In this document: piece by piece, positions 1 through 9,353 of the stretch
Position numbering within the stretch: the stretch's first letter is position 1
How the letters are laid out: each line of letters starts with the position of its first letter
Source of the DNA: Silene noctiflora
Taxonomy: Eukaryota > Streptophyta > Magnoliopsida > Caryophyllales > Caryophyllaceae
Length of the DNA: 22,425 nucleotides
Assembly (NCBI GenBank): GCA_009801015.1
Contig: VHZZ01010768.1
Coordinates: 8,988-31,412 of the forward strand
Reading direction: 5' to 3'
Translations under genes and position numbers: made by a program
Notes under the pieces: generated by a model
Told to the model about the DNA's origin: nothing
Database searches by the model: none
What the model saw: only the letters and a program-made list of their open reading frames with translations

Positions 1-275
1 TTGGGTGTTTTTTGTTCTTGGGTGCATCACGTTGGGAGATCTTTTAATTGGAGATTTGGTTGTGGAGGATCATCCATATAATATTAGCTCAAGAATAACT
101 AAGATAGGTGATCTTGGTTGTGCCCATATTTACCATATCCAATGCAAAGGAAATTTGATTTTCTCTCTTTTATTTAAATATTGCCTTTTATATTTTATGC
201 ATGTTATATAGATCTTAAGTTCTAAATTAAAAGTAATTTGGTAAACTAATTAGAGAGTCTAATTAGAGGTCTATG
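1..275 (+). mobile_element. LTR-like repeat fragment, inverted relative to the right end of the window
   Basis: Read on the reverse strand, this stretch shares an ordered series of blocks with 21776-22100: a paired TCTAATTAGA-like stretch, ATATGGGCACAA, TTCTTGAGCTA, GATGATCCTCCA and GCACCCAAGA, with similar spacing. By eye the similarity is about two thirds. No long ORF is convincing. The fragment stops abruptly near 275, where gag coding sequence begins on the other strand, so the junction is probably a truncation or insertion point. The identity as an LTR is inferred from context, because the matching copy at the right lies just upstream of a gag-like ORF. It could instead be another dispersed repeat. 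Confidence 0.45.
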
Positions 276-281
276 GACCTA

Positions 282-1470
282 TCAAGGATAGCCCGAATAC
301 TGATACATGGGGCCTCTCTGCGGTACATAAGGGGTCTCCTCTAATACCTCCCTCGTAGCCCTGGTCCCCCTAGGTGCTCTGGTCGTCTGAGTCGTCTTTC
401 CCCGGCCAGTGGCTAGACTAGGCTCCAGCATGTCATACAGTACGTGCCCCGGAATAAGGTAAGTCAGTGTACTCCTGCAGGTGCTCAGTCTCAAGTAGGT
501 TAGCCGGGTCGGGTAACCTCATCCATAACGTGCCTCTTACCCTCGAAGCCAAAGTCTTATCATCCAATATCCTTAGGCACTTTTGACGGAGAAAGTAATC
601 CTTGTCTAACGCCGGCACACTCTTGAACATTACCGAGAAGTCGGAAGATGGCTCAAAATTGGCCAACCTCTGGGCCAACCGGGTCGCTATGGCCCCACAA
701 CTAAGATGACGGTGAGGTGACTGGGCTATAAGCGCCAAACTGGAGCACACGATAGCCGGTGGACTATAGTAGAACCTTGCCTCTCGCTGTGGGTTCAGGT
801 AAGACATCAACAACATCACCTCGTGAGAATTAAGCTTACTCACGTCACTCCTTCCATACAGTATACAACTCATCATCCTCATAAAGATCTTCAGAGTCAC
901 GTGTTGCACGTCGTTGATAAGCATGGCTCTAACATTGGTTGCAGTGCCGGTCAACAAGGAAAGGTACTCATTAGCCCTACACTCCTTAGCCACATCAAGG
1001 TAATGCTTCATGGTAGGCTTCTCCAACCCCAAATGCTCCGCTATATCCTCCATAGTTAGGTCAAAGTCACTGTTCATCAGTCTGAAATGACAAGTCTCCG
1101 CATCTTATTCATAAGAGAAGGAACTCATAAACTCCAAGGTGAGGAACTCGTAGGAATGTTTCCTCAACCTGTACAACCCCATTAACCCCAAGGTCTCAAA
1201 AATGTGTCTCATGTCGATCTCAATCCCTATCTCCTCCAATATACTCATGTCCTCACACCTAGTAGCCTGGATGGTACAAGTCATAAGGGAAACAAAGACC
1301 TCTCGCTGTCTGAAATCAGCGAACAGAACAGATGGGTACAGGCCCACAGGTGGAACCGTAGGACCTTGGTCCCTGTCCCCTCTCAGTGGTGTTTCCAGCC
1401 CTGATTCTCTTGGTAGGTGATCGGGTGGCGTTAGCTCTCGGCATGCTCCAATGATATCAATTGACAACAA
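282..1470 (-). pseudogene. Athila-type (Ty3) retrotransposon gag-like ORF1, broken
   Basis: The reading runs from about 1470 down to 282. The first segment (1470-1108) ends in residues like RLRKHSYEFLTLEFMSSFS. The next (1077-433) begins FRLMNSDFDLTMEDIAEHLG. This pairing of an 'LTLEFxSS' block with an 'FxLxxxDIAxxLG' block is typical of the Athila ORF1/gag family found in plants. The two segments share one reading frame and are separated by a single TAA at 1105-1107. A frameshift near 470-490 moves the C-terminal proline/arginine-rich tail (494-282) into another frame. No zinc knuckle, protease or reverse transcriptase follows, because the element is cut at about 275. No ATG is visible at the 5' end; an in-frame TAA lies about 40 bases upstream of 1470. 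It is non-functional as it stands. Confidence 0.72.
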
Positions 1471-2045
1471 AAGAAATTTTGGCTTAAGATGGATTTCAAA
1501 TTCCCATTACCAAGAAAAGTGAGTCTTAAGACGGAGTTTTTGCTCAAATTACTCAAAATTGATTGCAAACATTGATAACATTAACATCCTATAGACTTTT
1601 CTAGTCTTAAAAGAGGATTTGAAGTATCAAAAACCAAATTTTGGGGTAAAACCCTAGAAAATTCAAATCCAATTGTTACAAGATTTGGCTTAAATTTTCA
1701 GTTTCTAGCATCAAAACAAGAGCTAAAACAAGTTCCATCATCATCTACAACATAAATCTAAGCATAAACTAAGGGTTTCAAACTTCCAATTTGGGGGTTT
1801 AGTTATCAAAACATAAAGAACTTATGAAAATAACATTACCTTGCAAATTTGAAGAGGATGAACAAGAAAAGGATGATTAAAACAGAGTCGAGATGTAAGA
1901 ACACAAGATCCTTCAAGATTTTGATGAGAGAAAACAATTTGAGAGTGTTTGAAAGAGGGTAGTAATTAAGTCGTGTCGAAAATAAGAAGGAAAAAGAGGT
2001 TTATAAGTGTAAAAATCAAATCGCGATTTATGGTTTATTAGGGGC
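1471..2045 (-). promoter_or_regulatory. Probable leader and promoter region of the Athila-type element
   Basis: On the minus strand a TATAAA lies at 2005-2000 and is followed by a pyrimidine-rich leader. A good splice-donor-like CAAG|GTAAT occurs at 1840/1839. Below that comes AT-rich non-coding sequence that leads into the gag reading at about 1470. Position and order (motif array, TATA, leader, donor, gag) suggest an LTR promoter and untranslated leader. Transcription is inferred only. No primer binding site was recognised, so the LTR/internal boundary is not placed. Confidence 0.4.
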
Positions 2046-2213
2046 ACTTGGTCGAGTACGAACCGCACTCGGTCGAGTATCCGTCACTCGGTCGAGTGTC
2101 AATAATGGGCAGATTCAATCCAGTTCTTCCTATTTACAAACTCGGTCGAGTATCCTTCTCACTCGGTCGAGTAGGCTTGACTCGATCGAGTAGGCCTTTG
2201 AACTCGCTCGAGT
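2046..2213. repeat. Array of seven 12-base near-palindromic motifs (ACTCGGTCGAGT type)
   Basis: Copies start at 2046, 2067, 2086, 2140, 2161, 2180 and 2202. Four match ACTCGGTCGAGT exactly; the others carry changes in the first half or the centre (ACTTGGTCGAGT, ACTCGATCGAGT, ACTCGCTCGAGT). The half-sites CTCG/CGAG are inverted, so each copy is almost its own reverse complement. Spacing is irregular, roughly 19-54 bases, so this is not a simple tandem satellite. On the minus strand the array sits just upstream of the TATAAA at 2005-2000. Confidence 0.85.
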
Positions 2214-2658
2214 TCCCTAAAAAGTCAATTAAAACAATTACGTTGTCGATATCAGTATCCCTGCAATACAATACGTCGTTTGGAGTCCGAGGAGCGTCTC
2301 CACACTCATTACTAGTTAGCCTTTTACTCACGATACTATCAAACTCGACACCCAAAGTTATAAAGTACACACTAGCTACCTTATGCTCCATCTACCAATA
2401 CTGACTCAAAACACGCAATTATACTCATAGTACATGTTCAAAACTTGCACATACTTAAAGTTCTACTACATTAACATCTGCATACTTCATCTTCCAAATG
2501 CTCAACAAGTAGAATAGTTAACCAACATATACTCAACCTTACACCAGCACTCATACACGTACATCTATCAAACAACCATTCTTCATTCCTACCTCACACT
2601 AGGTTATATTATATTAGCTACACACATCTGTATACAAACAAAGCATATTCAGCACATA
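2214..2658. other. Non-coding AT-rich stretch within LTR/retroelement sequence
   Basis: No supported coding region or structure was found. On the minus strand it connects the end of the ORF remnant at 2659 to the motif array, so it is probably retroelement 3' non-coding or LTR sequence. Small ORFs on both strands here show no recognisable protein features. Confidence 0.35.
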
Positions 2659-2866
2659 TCACACTAGAAGTTTTAGCACAACATCCCACCCCGAGGTTAC
2701 TGGCTTAAGCACATTGGGGCCAGGATTCTGGAATGAGGGCGCCTTCTCAACCAAAACCAACACAAGGGGCTCCCAACATACATACACCAGGTTCATTTTA
2801 ATTGACACCCAACGTTCATTAGGATCATTGGTTACAGGTTCCAAAATCGTCTCTCTAATATCACTT
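2659..2866 (-). pseudogene. C-terminal remnant of an unidentified retroelement-associated ORF
   Basis: On the minus strand the frame is open from the LTR boundary at 2866 to a stop at 2659-2661 and encodes about 68 residues. It includes RWVSIKMNLVYV and ends VTSGWDVVLKLLV. Its composition looks like real protein rather than a chance ORF. I cannot name the family with confidence; a C-terminal piece of a retroelement internal ORF is the most likely reading from context. The N-terminal part is missing, because upstream sequence is replaced by the LTR that ends at 2867. It is truncated and presumed non-functional. Confidence 0.35.
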
Positions 2867-3481
2867 TGTAACACCCCTACTTACCAAGGAGCCTTGACTA
2901 GGCCTGCCCTGGTAACCACAGGTGCTACTATCTCGGTTTCTCGAGGTAAGTATATATCAAATTGACCATCCAAAAAAATTATTAAGTACTTTACAAGTTA
3001 TAGCGAGGACTGAAAGACAACATGTCTATACATGATATAAGACTAATACAACTGATGACTCTACTAGAAACTACAGACATCACTACGTCAGACGATCTTC
3101 CATCCCATAGGAAACACCAAGCAGCAAAGCATCCATAACATCAACTAAACCTGCAAATCAACCTGCTCACCATCCCCGAATGGATCATCACATTTTTGAA
3201 AACATAAACGGGGTCCGTCAACCATACAACAATATGAAATAACAACATAAACATCCAATCTAACCACAACGACCACCTCCAAACTCCATAGTAACTAGTA
3301 ACTGACTACACACCAAGGTGTGTAGCCCTGCCAGATTACCCATCGCAACAGGTAATCCACAACGCCAATGGGGACCGCAGCCGTACCACCAAAATCTCTG
3401 CTCACGCATGAGCGAACCCAAGTCCATTAATGTGCACATTCCCCTTGCGTCGAGAAACACAAGGGGAGAACAATCGGGGTG

Positions 3482-5467
3482 ACACCTGTTAGTGCTTTAA
3501 ATTTGTAAACCTCGCAAGTGGACGAGTGATCGTCGTAGTATTGCGAGGGTCGAACCCAAAGGACGGGATTATGGATATCAAATTGATTGTTTATTTCTAG
3601 TTTAGTTCTAGCAAGCAATTGAATAATGAACAACTAAAAGCTATGACTAAAACGAAGAAAGAAACTAGCAAACGAATACGATTAACTAAGATAATGAAAA
3701 GGCTAGGACAACCGGGTTCACCAATATAGCAAGGGGAGAGGTAATGGACAAGGAAATAGGGTTATCTCGGGCGAAACAAGCATAAGACTCGACCTCTCGA
3801 TGCGAATCCTAACTAGACCAAGCATTAATCGACTTACTCATTCAATTAGACTCGGTTTACAAGTTGTTAAGCATGCCCTAGACACTAGTCAAGTTACTCA
3901 CCCAACAAGTTGACAAATTGTAAGAGGAAATACTCAACTTACTCATTCAAGCATTTCTACAAACACCTGATGAGCATAACAACAAGATAAATGTAAACAA
4001 CTCAAGAATACCCTTATTCCATGCCAAAACCCTCCCTTTAACACTACAATGGATCCCCCTTCATCCTAGCAACAAACTACTCACACATATGAGCAATAAC
4101 AACAATCAAAGGAACAAACTTTGACATAAGATAAACATAAACACAAGAGAACATATTATACTAAGCAAACTATGAGGAAATGTAAACAAATGAAGAGAAC
4201 AATGAAATTAGGATGAGAATTATACCAATATTAATTAAAAGAGGAAACTTGGATTGCATTAATAAAGAGGAATGTCTTTTTTCTTCAAATTACAGCCCGA
4301 GACAAAGCGTAAACTAATGAGAAATGAGGAACTTGAATAAACTAAAGAGTAAATTAAACTAATAAACTATTAATTATCTTCCCTAATTAAAAATTATTAC
4401 TACTAATTATGAGAGAGTTAAGAAAATAATACTATTTTACCTAGACTAAAAATTGTCCCCAAAATGACTAAGTATAGAAGGAGTATGTATAGGGGAGGGT
4501 GAGAGAGGCGGTTTTGCGAGCCCAGCTGCTGCCAGCCGGGTGGCCGGCCGCCGATGCCGCCACCGTCTGGGCACTCTCTGATCATTCAGCTTCCATTTCC
4601 ACATAGGTGCTTCCCTAGCCGGTTGCCCGGCGGCCGGTGGACTGGCTGGGAAGTCAGGCTGCTTCAAGCTTCACGCGAACAGGGGAAGATGCAGCTGTGG
4701 GGGCCGGTTGGCCGGCCGCCGGTCAATTGGCCTACGGGGAGGCTTCTGGAAGTTGGGGGGGAGCTGATATGATGTCCCTGCCGGTGATAGGGCGGCTGCC
4801 GGTGGGCCGGCAGGGACAACAAATGCTCTGTTTTTCCTGCTGCACGAGGGAGGCTGAAATGAAGGTGACGACGATGGTGGTTGCTGCTGTGGTGCTCGCC
4901 GGCGAAAGGGGAGTGAAGGGTTGATGAGGTGGTCATGGGTGGTGGCCACGGTGGTCGTGGTGGCTGGAGAGGTGTGCAGAAGTTGGTTACAATTTATGAT
5001 TGATGTTTGTATAAGTTGGTGGATGGGGAGGTTTACAGAGGTCGTGGTGGATGTGGTGGTCGTGGGTGGTTGGGTTGTGAAGGTGGAAGTGTAGGGTGGT
5101 CAATGGTGGTGAGGGGTGGTTGTTTTGGTGGCCGGAGGCGGTAGAAAAAGCTCAGCAAAGACCGTCGCAAAAGGGACAAAACCAAGGCTTTATGATACTT
5201 AGTTTATTTTCCTCCTTCCGTCATTTCCTTTCAAAATCCCGTCTCACGACTCCGCCTTACTTTCCCGTCAAGCCTACATATTATATCAAAAATAATGGAA
5301 ATACGAATATTATATAAAATCCGACTAATTATTAAATATAATTAATATGACTAAATATTATAAATTAGTAATTAAATGAGCTTTTTAATCAATAANGCAC
5401 GCAAAATCGAGTCGGAATAAAGTATAAATGCGGGGTAAATGAGACTAAAATACTACTTATCAACACC
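3482..5467. repeat. Five-base target site duplication (acacc) flanking the nested element
   Basis: acacc occurs at 3482-3486, directly before TGTTAGTGC, and again at 5463-5467, directly after CTACTTATCA. An exact 5-base direct duplication beside TG...CA termini is the standard footprint of LTR retrotransposon integrase. Confidence 0.85.
3487..5462. mobile_element. Nested LTR-type insertion (about 1.98 kb, probable solo LTR)
   Basis: The element has TG at 3487 and CA at 5462 and exact 5-base duplications on both sides. Its ends (TGTTAGTGCTTT... and ...TACTACTTATCA) differ from those of the host LTR. It contains no gag or pol coding sequence that I can recognise, which fits a solo LTR or a non-autonomous element. 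Left of 4450 it is AT-rich. From about 4500 to 5150 it is GC-rich, with repeated GGCCGGCCGCC-like strings, and the small ORFs on both strands there are composition artefacts. Right of 5280 it is again very AT-rich. Its transcriptional orientation is unresolved. One unknown base (N) lies at 5396. Confidence 0.75.
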
Positions 5468-5957
5468 ATCTCTAGAAATGGCTCACAATTCCAAGACCAA
5501 CTCCATACTGCAATATCCATATCATAAACATAACTCAATCATAAAGCAGTAGCAAAGATCGTCACACTGTAATACATATCATTCTACAATCAACTGAGTA
5601 GGGAAACCCTACCTGGACAGCAATCCGAGAAGCACTAATCCACGCATACACGATCATGGAACATTTCTATCGACCCCTAAAACGACGGTAAAACCATATT
5701 ACACACAACCAAAATCCTAACCCATGATTTACAGATGGTGACGGCGACTTACCTTATCAGACGATCAGATAACTAGGCCGGAACCGATGCACGGATCCAC
5801 TCCTATGGTGGTCTCCTAGGTAGAGGCTAGAAAGGTAGATAGGGAAGTGAAAGGTAGGGAAATGAGCGTTTTGGTTTTTGGGTTGCGGAAAAGAAAGAAA
5901 TGAAATGATTCCGAGTTATGACGTCCGTGTAACATTATATTACACTATCCTCCGGAT

Positions 5958-6046
5958 ACTCGGTCGAGTAACAACATACTCGATCGAGTCATCCGCACTC
6001 GGTCGAGTGCCCCACACTCGACCGAGTGTCACGTACTAGGTCGAGT
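5958..6046. repeat. Array of five 12-base near-palindromic motifs in the minus-strand LTR
   Basis: Copies start at 5958, 5978, 5997, 6016 and 6035, almost evenly spaced at 19-20 bases. They are ACTCGGTCGAGT twice, ACTCGATCGAGT, the reverse-complement form ACTCGACCGAGT, and ACTAGGTCGAGT. This is the same motif as at 2046-2213 and it sits in the same relative place, upstream of an LTR leader. The near 20-base spacing puts copies about two helical turns apart. Confidence 0.85.
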
Positions 6047-6127
6047 CCATGCATCTATAACAACGAGTTTAACATGGTCAATGGTACCTAAAGTCGATCA
6101 ACGTGTCCTCCGATGGGACATGTATTA

Positions 6128-6597
6128 CAACGTGGCCCTGTGCTGGTGTTGGTCATGAAGTGGTAGTGATTAGAGGTTTACGGTTGTGAATTCATAGATG
6201 CATTTTGTATTCATGCATATCATCTTGGATGGTTATTTGGATTATCGAAACTGACCTTGTGTTGGCTGCGTAAATTGCACCTATTTCCGGGGTGGCCTTT
6301 GTTGATCCATATGATATTTCCAATCATATGGGGAGCAGTTTGAGTACAGGTTTAAATTTGGTATCTAGTGGGAGACGGGACGAGCCACAAGATTTGGCGA
6401 TCACTGAGTCAAGTATAGATTTATTAGAAAGGTTGTAGTAGTCATGGCTTGTATTATTTATCCATTTATTAATCGTGTTGTAATCATTAAACATGTCATT
6501 TATACAAAGTGTTTCGTAATTCCGATTTCACTGCCTCGGGAAACCGAGATGGTGACATCTCCCGATTACCTTGATCGGGTAAGAAGGGGGTGTTACA
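6128..6597 (+). mobile_element. 3' end of a related TGTAACACC-type LTR, plus orientation
   Basis: The fragment ends TGTTACA at 6591-6597, preceded by CCTCGGGAAACCGAGATGG at about 6534-6552. The same two blocks, in the same order, close the minus-strand LTR at 2867. The two therefore belong to one LTR family in opposite orientations. The 5' part is missing: the fragment abuts the minus-strand LTR at 6127/6128. Immediately after 6597 coding sequence of the plus-strand pseudogene begins, so this LTR seems to have cut that gene. The target duplication partner was not found. Confidence 0.55.
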
Positions 6598-7158
6598 AGC
6601 CCCTCCAAAAAAGGCCTCACATGCAACTGTCAGAGAAGTGCCATTGGGCTCCAAAGCCACCAGAAGAAGGAAGCTTTTGGTTGAAGAAGTTTCTTCTGAA
6701 GATGCCAAGATGGGTAAGTGGAGGAATATTTGTGTTTATATTCGATTTTGTTACCAATTCGTGCATGCATTCGGTTTTATGACTGTTATGGATTTGCATG
6801 TAAGCATTTAATTTTTTTATTTTTCAATTTGTGTATTAATATTTTATTTTCTTAATTTTTCTTTGTAGAAGAGGTTTTGGTGACAAGAAGAAGTGGTCTA
6901 AAGGTGGTTTTGGGCAAGATAAAGGGTATTGTCATTGAGGACGATGTTGATGAATCGGAAATTGAAGATTCTGAAACTGAAGGAGTAGAACCACCGCCAA
7001 CAGTGGCGGAGAAGAAGGGAAAGGGAAAGAGGAAAATGCCTAAGGCAAGGAAGGTATCATGTGCCTCACATGTTTACATTTTCGTGTAATATGTGACCTT
7101 GTTTAACTTTATTTAATTGATAAGGAAATTTGTTTGAATTAATTTTATTTTCTAATAA

Positions 7159-7590
7159 GTTGGATAATGGTAATGTGGTTACAAATAGATCAAATGACAC
7201 TACATATATGAAAATTTGATGTTGTTGTAATATGTGTTCATTAAGAACATATATGTGACTATTTTGAATTTGTGAAAAGTTGTTATCTGTACAAGTTTTT
7301 ATATCAATGGGAAAAATGTTTTCACAGATCCATATTATGTTACCAGTTAAAATAATGACTATTGAATTCATAAGGAAATTTCTTAGAACTATTTATGTGT
7401 CCATTTTTTATGATGATATGAACTTTTCTTTGAGTTAATAAAATGTTGCCATTTATATAACAATATGTTTAAATGGTAATGTGGTTATAAATAAATCAAA
7501 TGACAGTAAATAAATCAAAATTTGATGTTTTAATATGTGTTCATTAAGAACATGTATGTGGCTATTTTAAATTTGATTTAATAGAACTTG
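7159..7590. repeat. Two degenerate repeat units inside intron 2 of the plus-strand pseudogene
   Basis: Units beginning near 7159 and 7445 share the ordered blocks ATGGTAATGTGGTTA, ATCAAATGACA, AAATTTGATGTT, AATATGTGTTCATTAAGAAC and GGCTATTTT or GACTATTTT. The same blocks recur at 10230-10890, outside the gene. The intron runs from the donor at 7054 to an acceptor near 7841. Confidence 0.6.
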
Positions 7591-8960
7591 TTTACTTTGT
7601 TGTCTAGTATATGACCATGCCTCCTTTATTGAATTAATAAGGAAATTAGTTAGATCTATTTCCGTGTCCATTTTTTTTATGATATATGTGACCCTTTTTA
7701 TGAATTTTGTTTTTTTTTGTTTGTTTTGAATTCATATATGTGTCTAGTGTTCATTCTGGGGTAAAATTGTTTACTTTGTTGCCAATATGTGACATAAATG
7801 ATTGTTATATGTTCAATCTAAATCTATATATCCAACCGAAGGCACTAAAATGTGTGAAGCCAATTTTTGAAGCTGAGGAAACTTCAAAGAGATAGAAATC
7901 CAAATTTATTGTTCGCTTGAAGAAGTCAGTGGAAAAAATAGAGGGGAAATTGCTGATGTGAATAGGTTGGTAGAAAAGGAAAAGGAGGTTGAAGGTCACG
8001 GTAACCTAAGAGCGTTGTTGAAGCTAATACAATTGTTGACACCTGCTAAAAAAAAGCGTTGAGGATATAGGGTTTGGTGGGCTTTTGGAGTTGAAAGCAA
8101 ATGCATTCTTTCATTTCATGGCAGACTGGTTGATGAAGTGTTATGATGACCTTTCACAAATGTTTATTTTCAGTGAGAAGACCAACTTTGTCATCACTAA
8201 GCATGGTGTGTACGACGTATTCATGCTGCTATGTACAGAGAGCGATGTGTAGATGACATCTAGAAAGAAAAAGGCAACCGTGATCGAGATTTAGTGCTGA
8301 CATGGAGGGCGAGATATTATAATGTGGGTCCAACAACTGAGATATCACAAGATGAGGTGAAGAGAAAAATGTTGTGCTTGGTAGATGGTTTCTATATGTT
8401 TAATAAGTTATTGGTACTGTTTTCGATGGGCTCCTTCTTAGTACCCACGGTGCACAACCGTGTTGATGTGAGGCTGGTCTGAGCGATGAAGAATGTTGAT
8501 GACATAGTGAGGCAGGACTAGTGTTCCGATGTTATGGTTAAGTTGAGAGAAGCCGTTGCATCATACAAGAAGCATGACATAACGCATGTGGGTGGCTGCC
8601 TACTATTTCTACAATTGGTTTATTTCCACCACTTGAGTTGGAAGGGGAAATCCGCAAGTCGTGAGCTGCCCTTAGTGAAGCCTTAAACATATGATGATAT
8701 CAAGCAAAGGGTGAAGGAGGAGAAGCTTGCATATAGCAGGAATGGGTGATACTTTGGTATAGGCAAGTGACAGAATGACTTCTTCCCAATCTCACAGAAT
8801 CAGCATAAATTGTTGTACCGCCTTCCTGTGGACGACCCAAATACGTTAGAGGAGAATGAGCCAAGGACCATAACCCTCCCGCTCCCCACTAGACTACATG
8901 CTCACTAATGAGGAACTTCGTTGAAGTACCTAGACGTAATTATTTGAACATTTACCCTCT

Positions 8961-9353
8961 GTGTCAATATGTATCCATTTTTTTCTGTTTCACTCTTTAA
9001 TTTTTCATGTATTTCTATAATTGCAGATGCGTAAACTTAAATGGACGACCACAAAACACAACCCGGATAAAGGATAAAGGGTTCTACCCTTTATCCTTAA
9101 TTTGAAACGTTTCTCTGTACGTTTCGAGGTATTTTTCATAATTACCTTCTATAAGCACGATGTCTCTCGTCAAATGCTTCCCCTTTTTCCTGTCAACATT
9201 TTGCCGAGAATTTACTTCCAAACCAACGCAAGTAGATGTTATTTCACTGTGTCAATATATATCCATTTTTTCCTGTTTCACTCTTTAATTGTTCCTGTAT
9301 TTCTATAATTGCAGATGCGTAAACTTAAATGGACGACCACAAAACACAACCTG
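8961..9353 (+). repeat. Duplicated splice acceptor and exon start (two copies, 288 bases apart)
   Basis: About 104 bases at 8961-9064 recur at 9249-9353 with only a few differences. Each copy contains a polypyrimidine tract, TATAATTGCAG and the exon start ATGCGTAAACTTAAATGG. The downstream copy continues into the long open reading frame ending at 9552. The upstream copy runs into a 9065-9248 insert with no coding potential that I can recognise. The duplication is probably local and recent relative to the decay of the gene. Confidence 0.75.
9072..9096. repeat. Perfect 10-base hairpin next to the exon duplication
   Basis: GGATAAAGGG at 9072-9081 pairs exactly with CCCTTTATCC at 9087-9096 around a 5-base loop. 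It begins right where the upstream copy of the duplicated exon ends. No T-run follows and this is a plant genome, so a bacterial-type terminator is not suggested. It may mark the breakpoint or the end of a small insert. Confidence 0.6.

Larger units (their letters stand above)
2867..6127 (-). mobile_element. Ty3-type LTR in minus orientation, split by a nested element
   Basis: Read on the minus strand the LTR starts TGTAATACATG at 6127 and ends GGGGTGTTACA at 2867, giving TG...CA ends. Removing the nested element (3487-5462) and one copy of its 5-base duplication leaves about 1.28 kb, a normal LTR size. Orientation is inferred from the order on the minus strand: the motif array (6046-5958), a pyrimidine-rich leader, then a strong donor AAG|GTAAGTC at 5753/5752. 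The sequence 5' of its end carries CTCGAGAAACCGAG, matching the end of the LTR fragment at 6128-6597. Flanking five-base stretches (2862-2866 cactt and 6128-6132 acgtg) do not match, so I cannot call it a clean solo LTR. Confidence 0.6.

Noticed and set aside
2046..2213. Motif array as a CRISPR array
   Set aside because: Repeats are only 12 bases, spacers vary widely in length, and the genome is a plant.
2048..2404. 118-aa plus-strand ORF with repeated LGRV and EY motifs
   Set aside because: The repeated residues are just translations of the 12-base ACTCGGTCGAGT motif array; the sequence is LTR promoter DNA.
4446..4949. Several overlapping 70-95 aa ORFs on both strands, Pro/Arg- or Val/Gly-rich
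   Set aside because: They fall in a GC-rich segment where stops are rare in all frames, they overlap each other, and none shows recognisable protein features.
7066..7371. 101-aa minus-strand ORF
   Set aside because: It lies wholly in an intron of the plus-strand pseudogene, over AT-rich degenerate repeats.
9072..9096. Hairpin as a transcription terminator
   Set aside because: No T-run follows, and the setting is a plant intron/exon region where intrinsic terminators do not apply.
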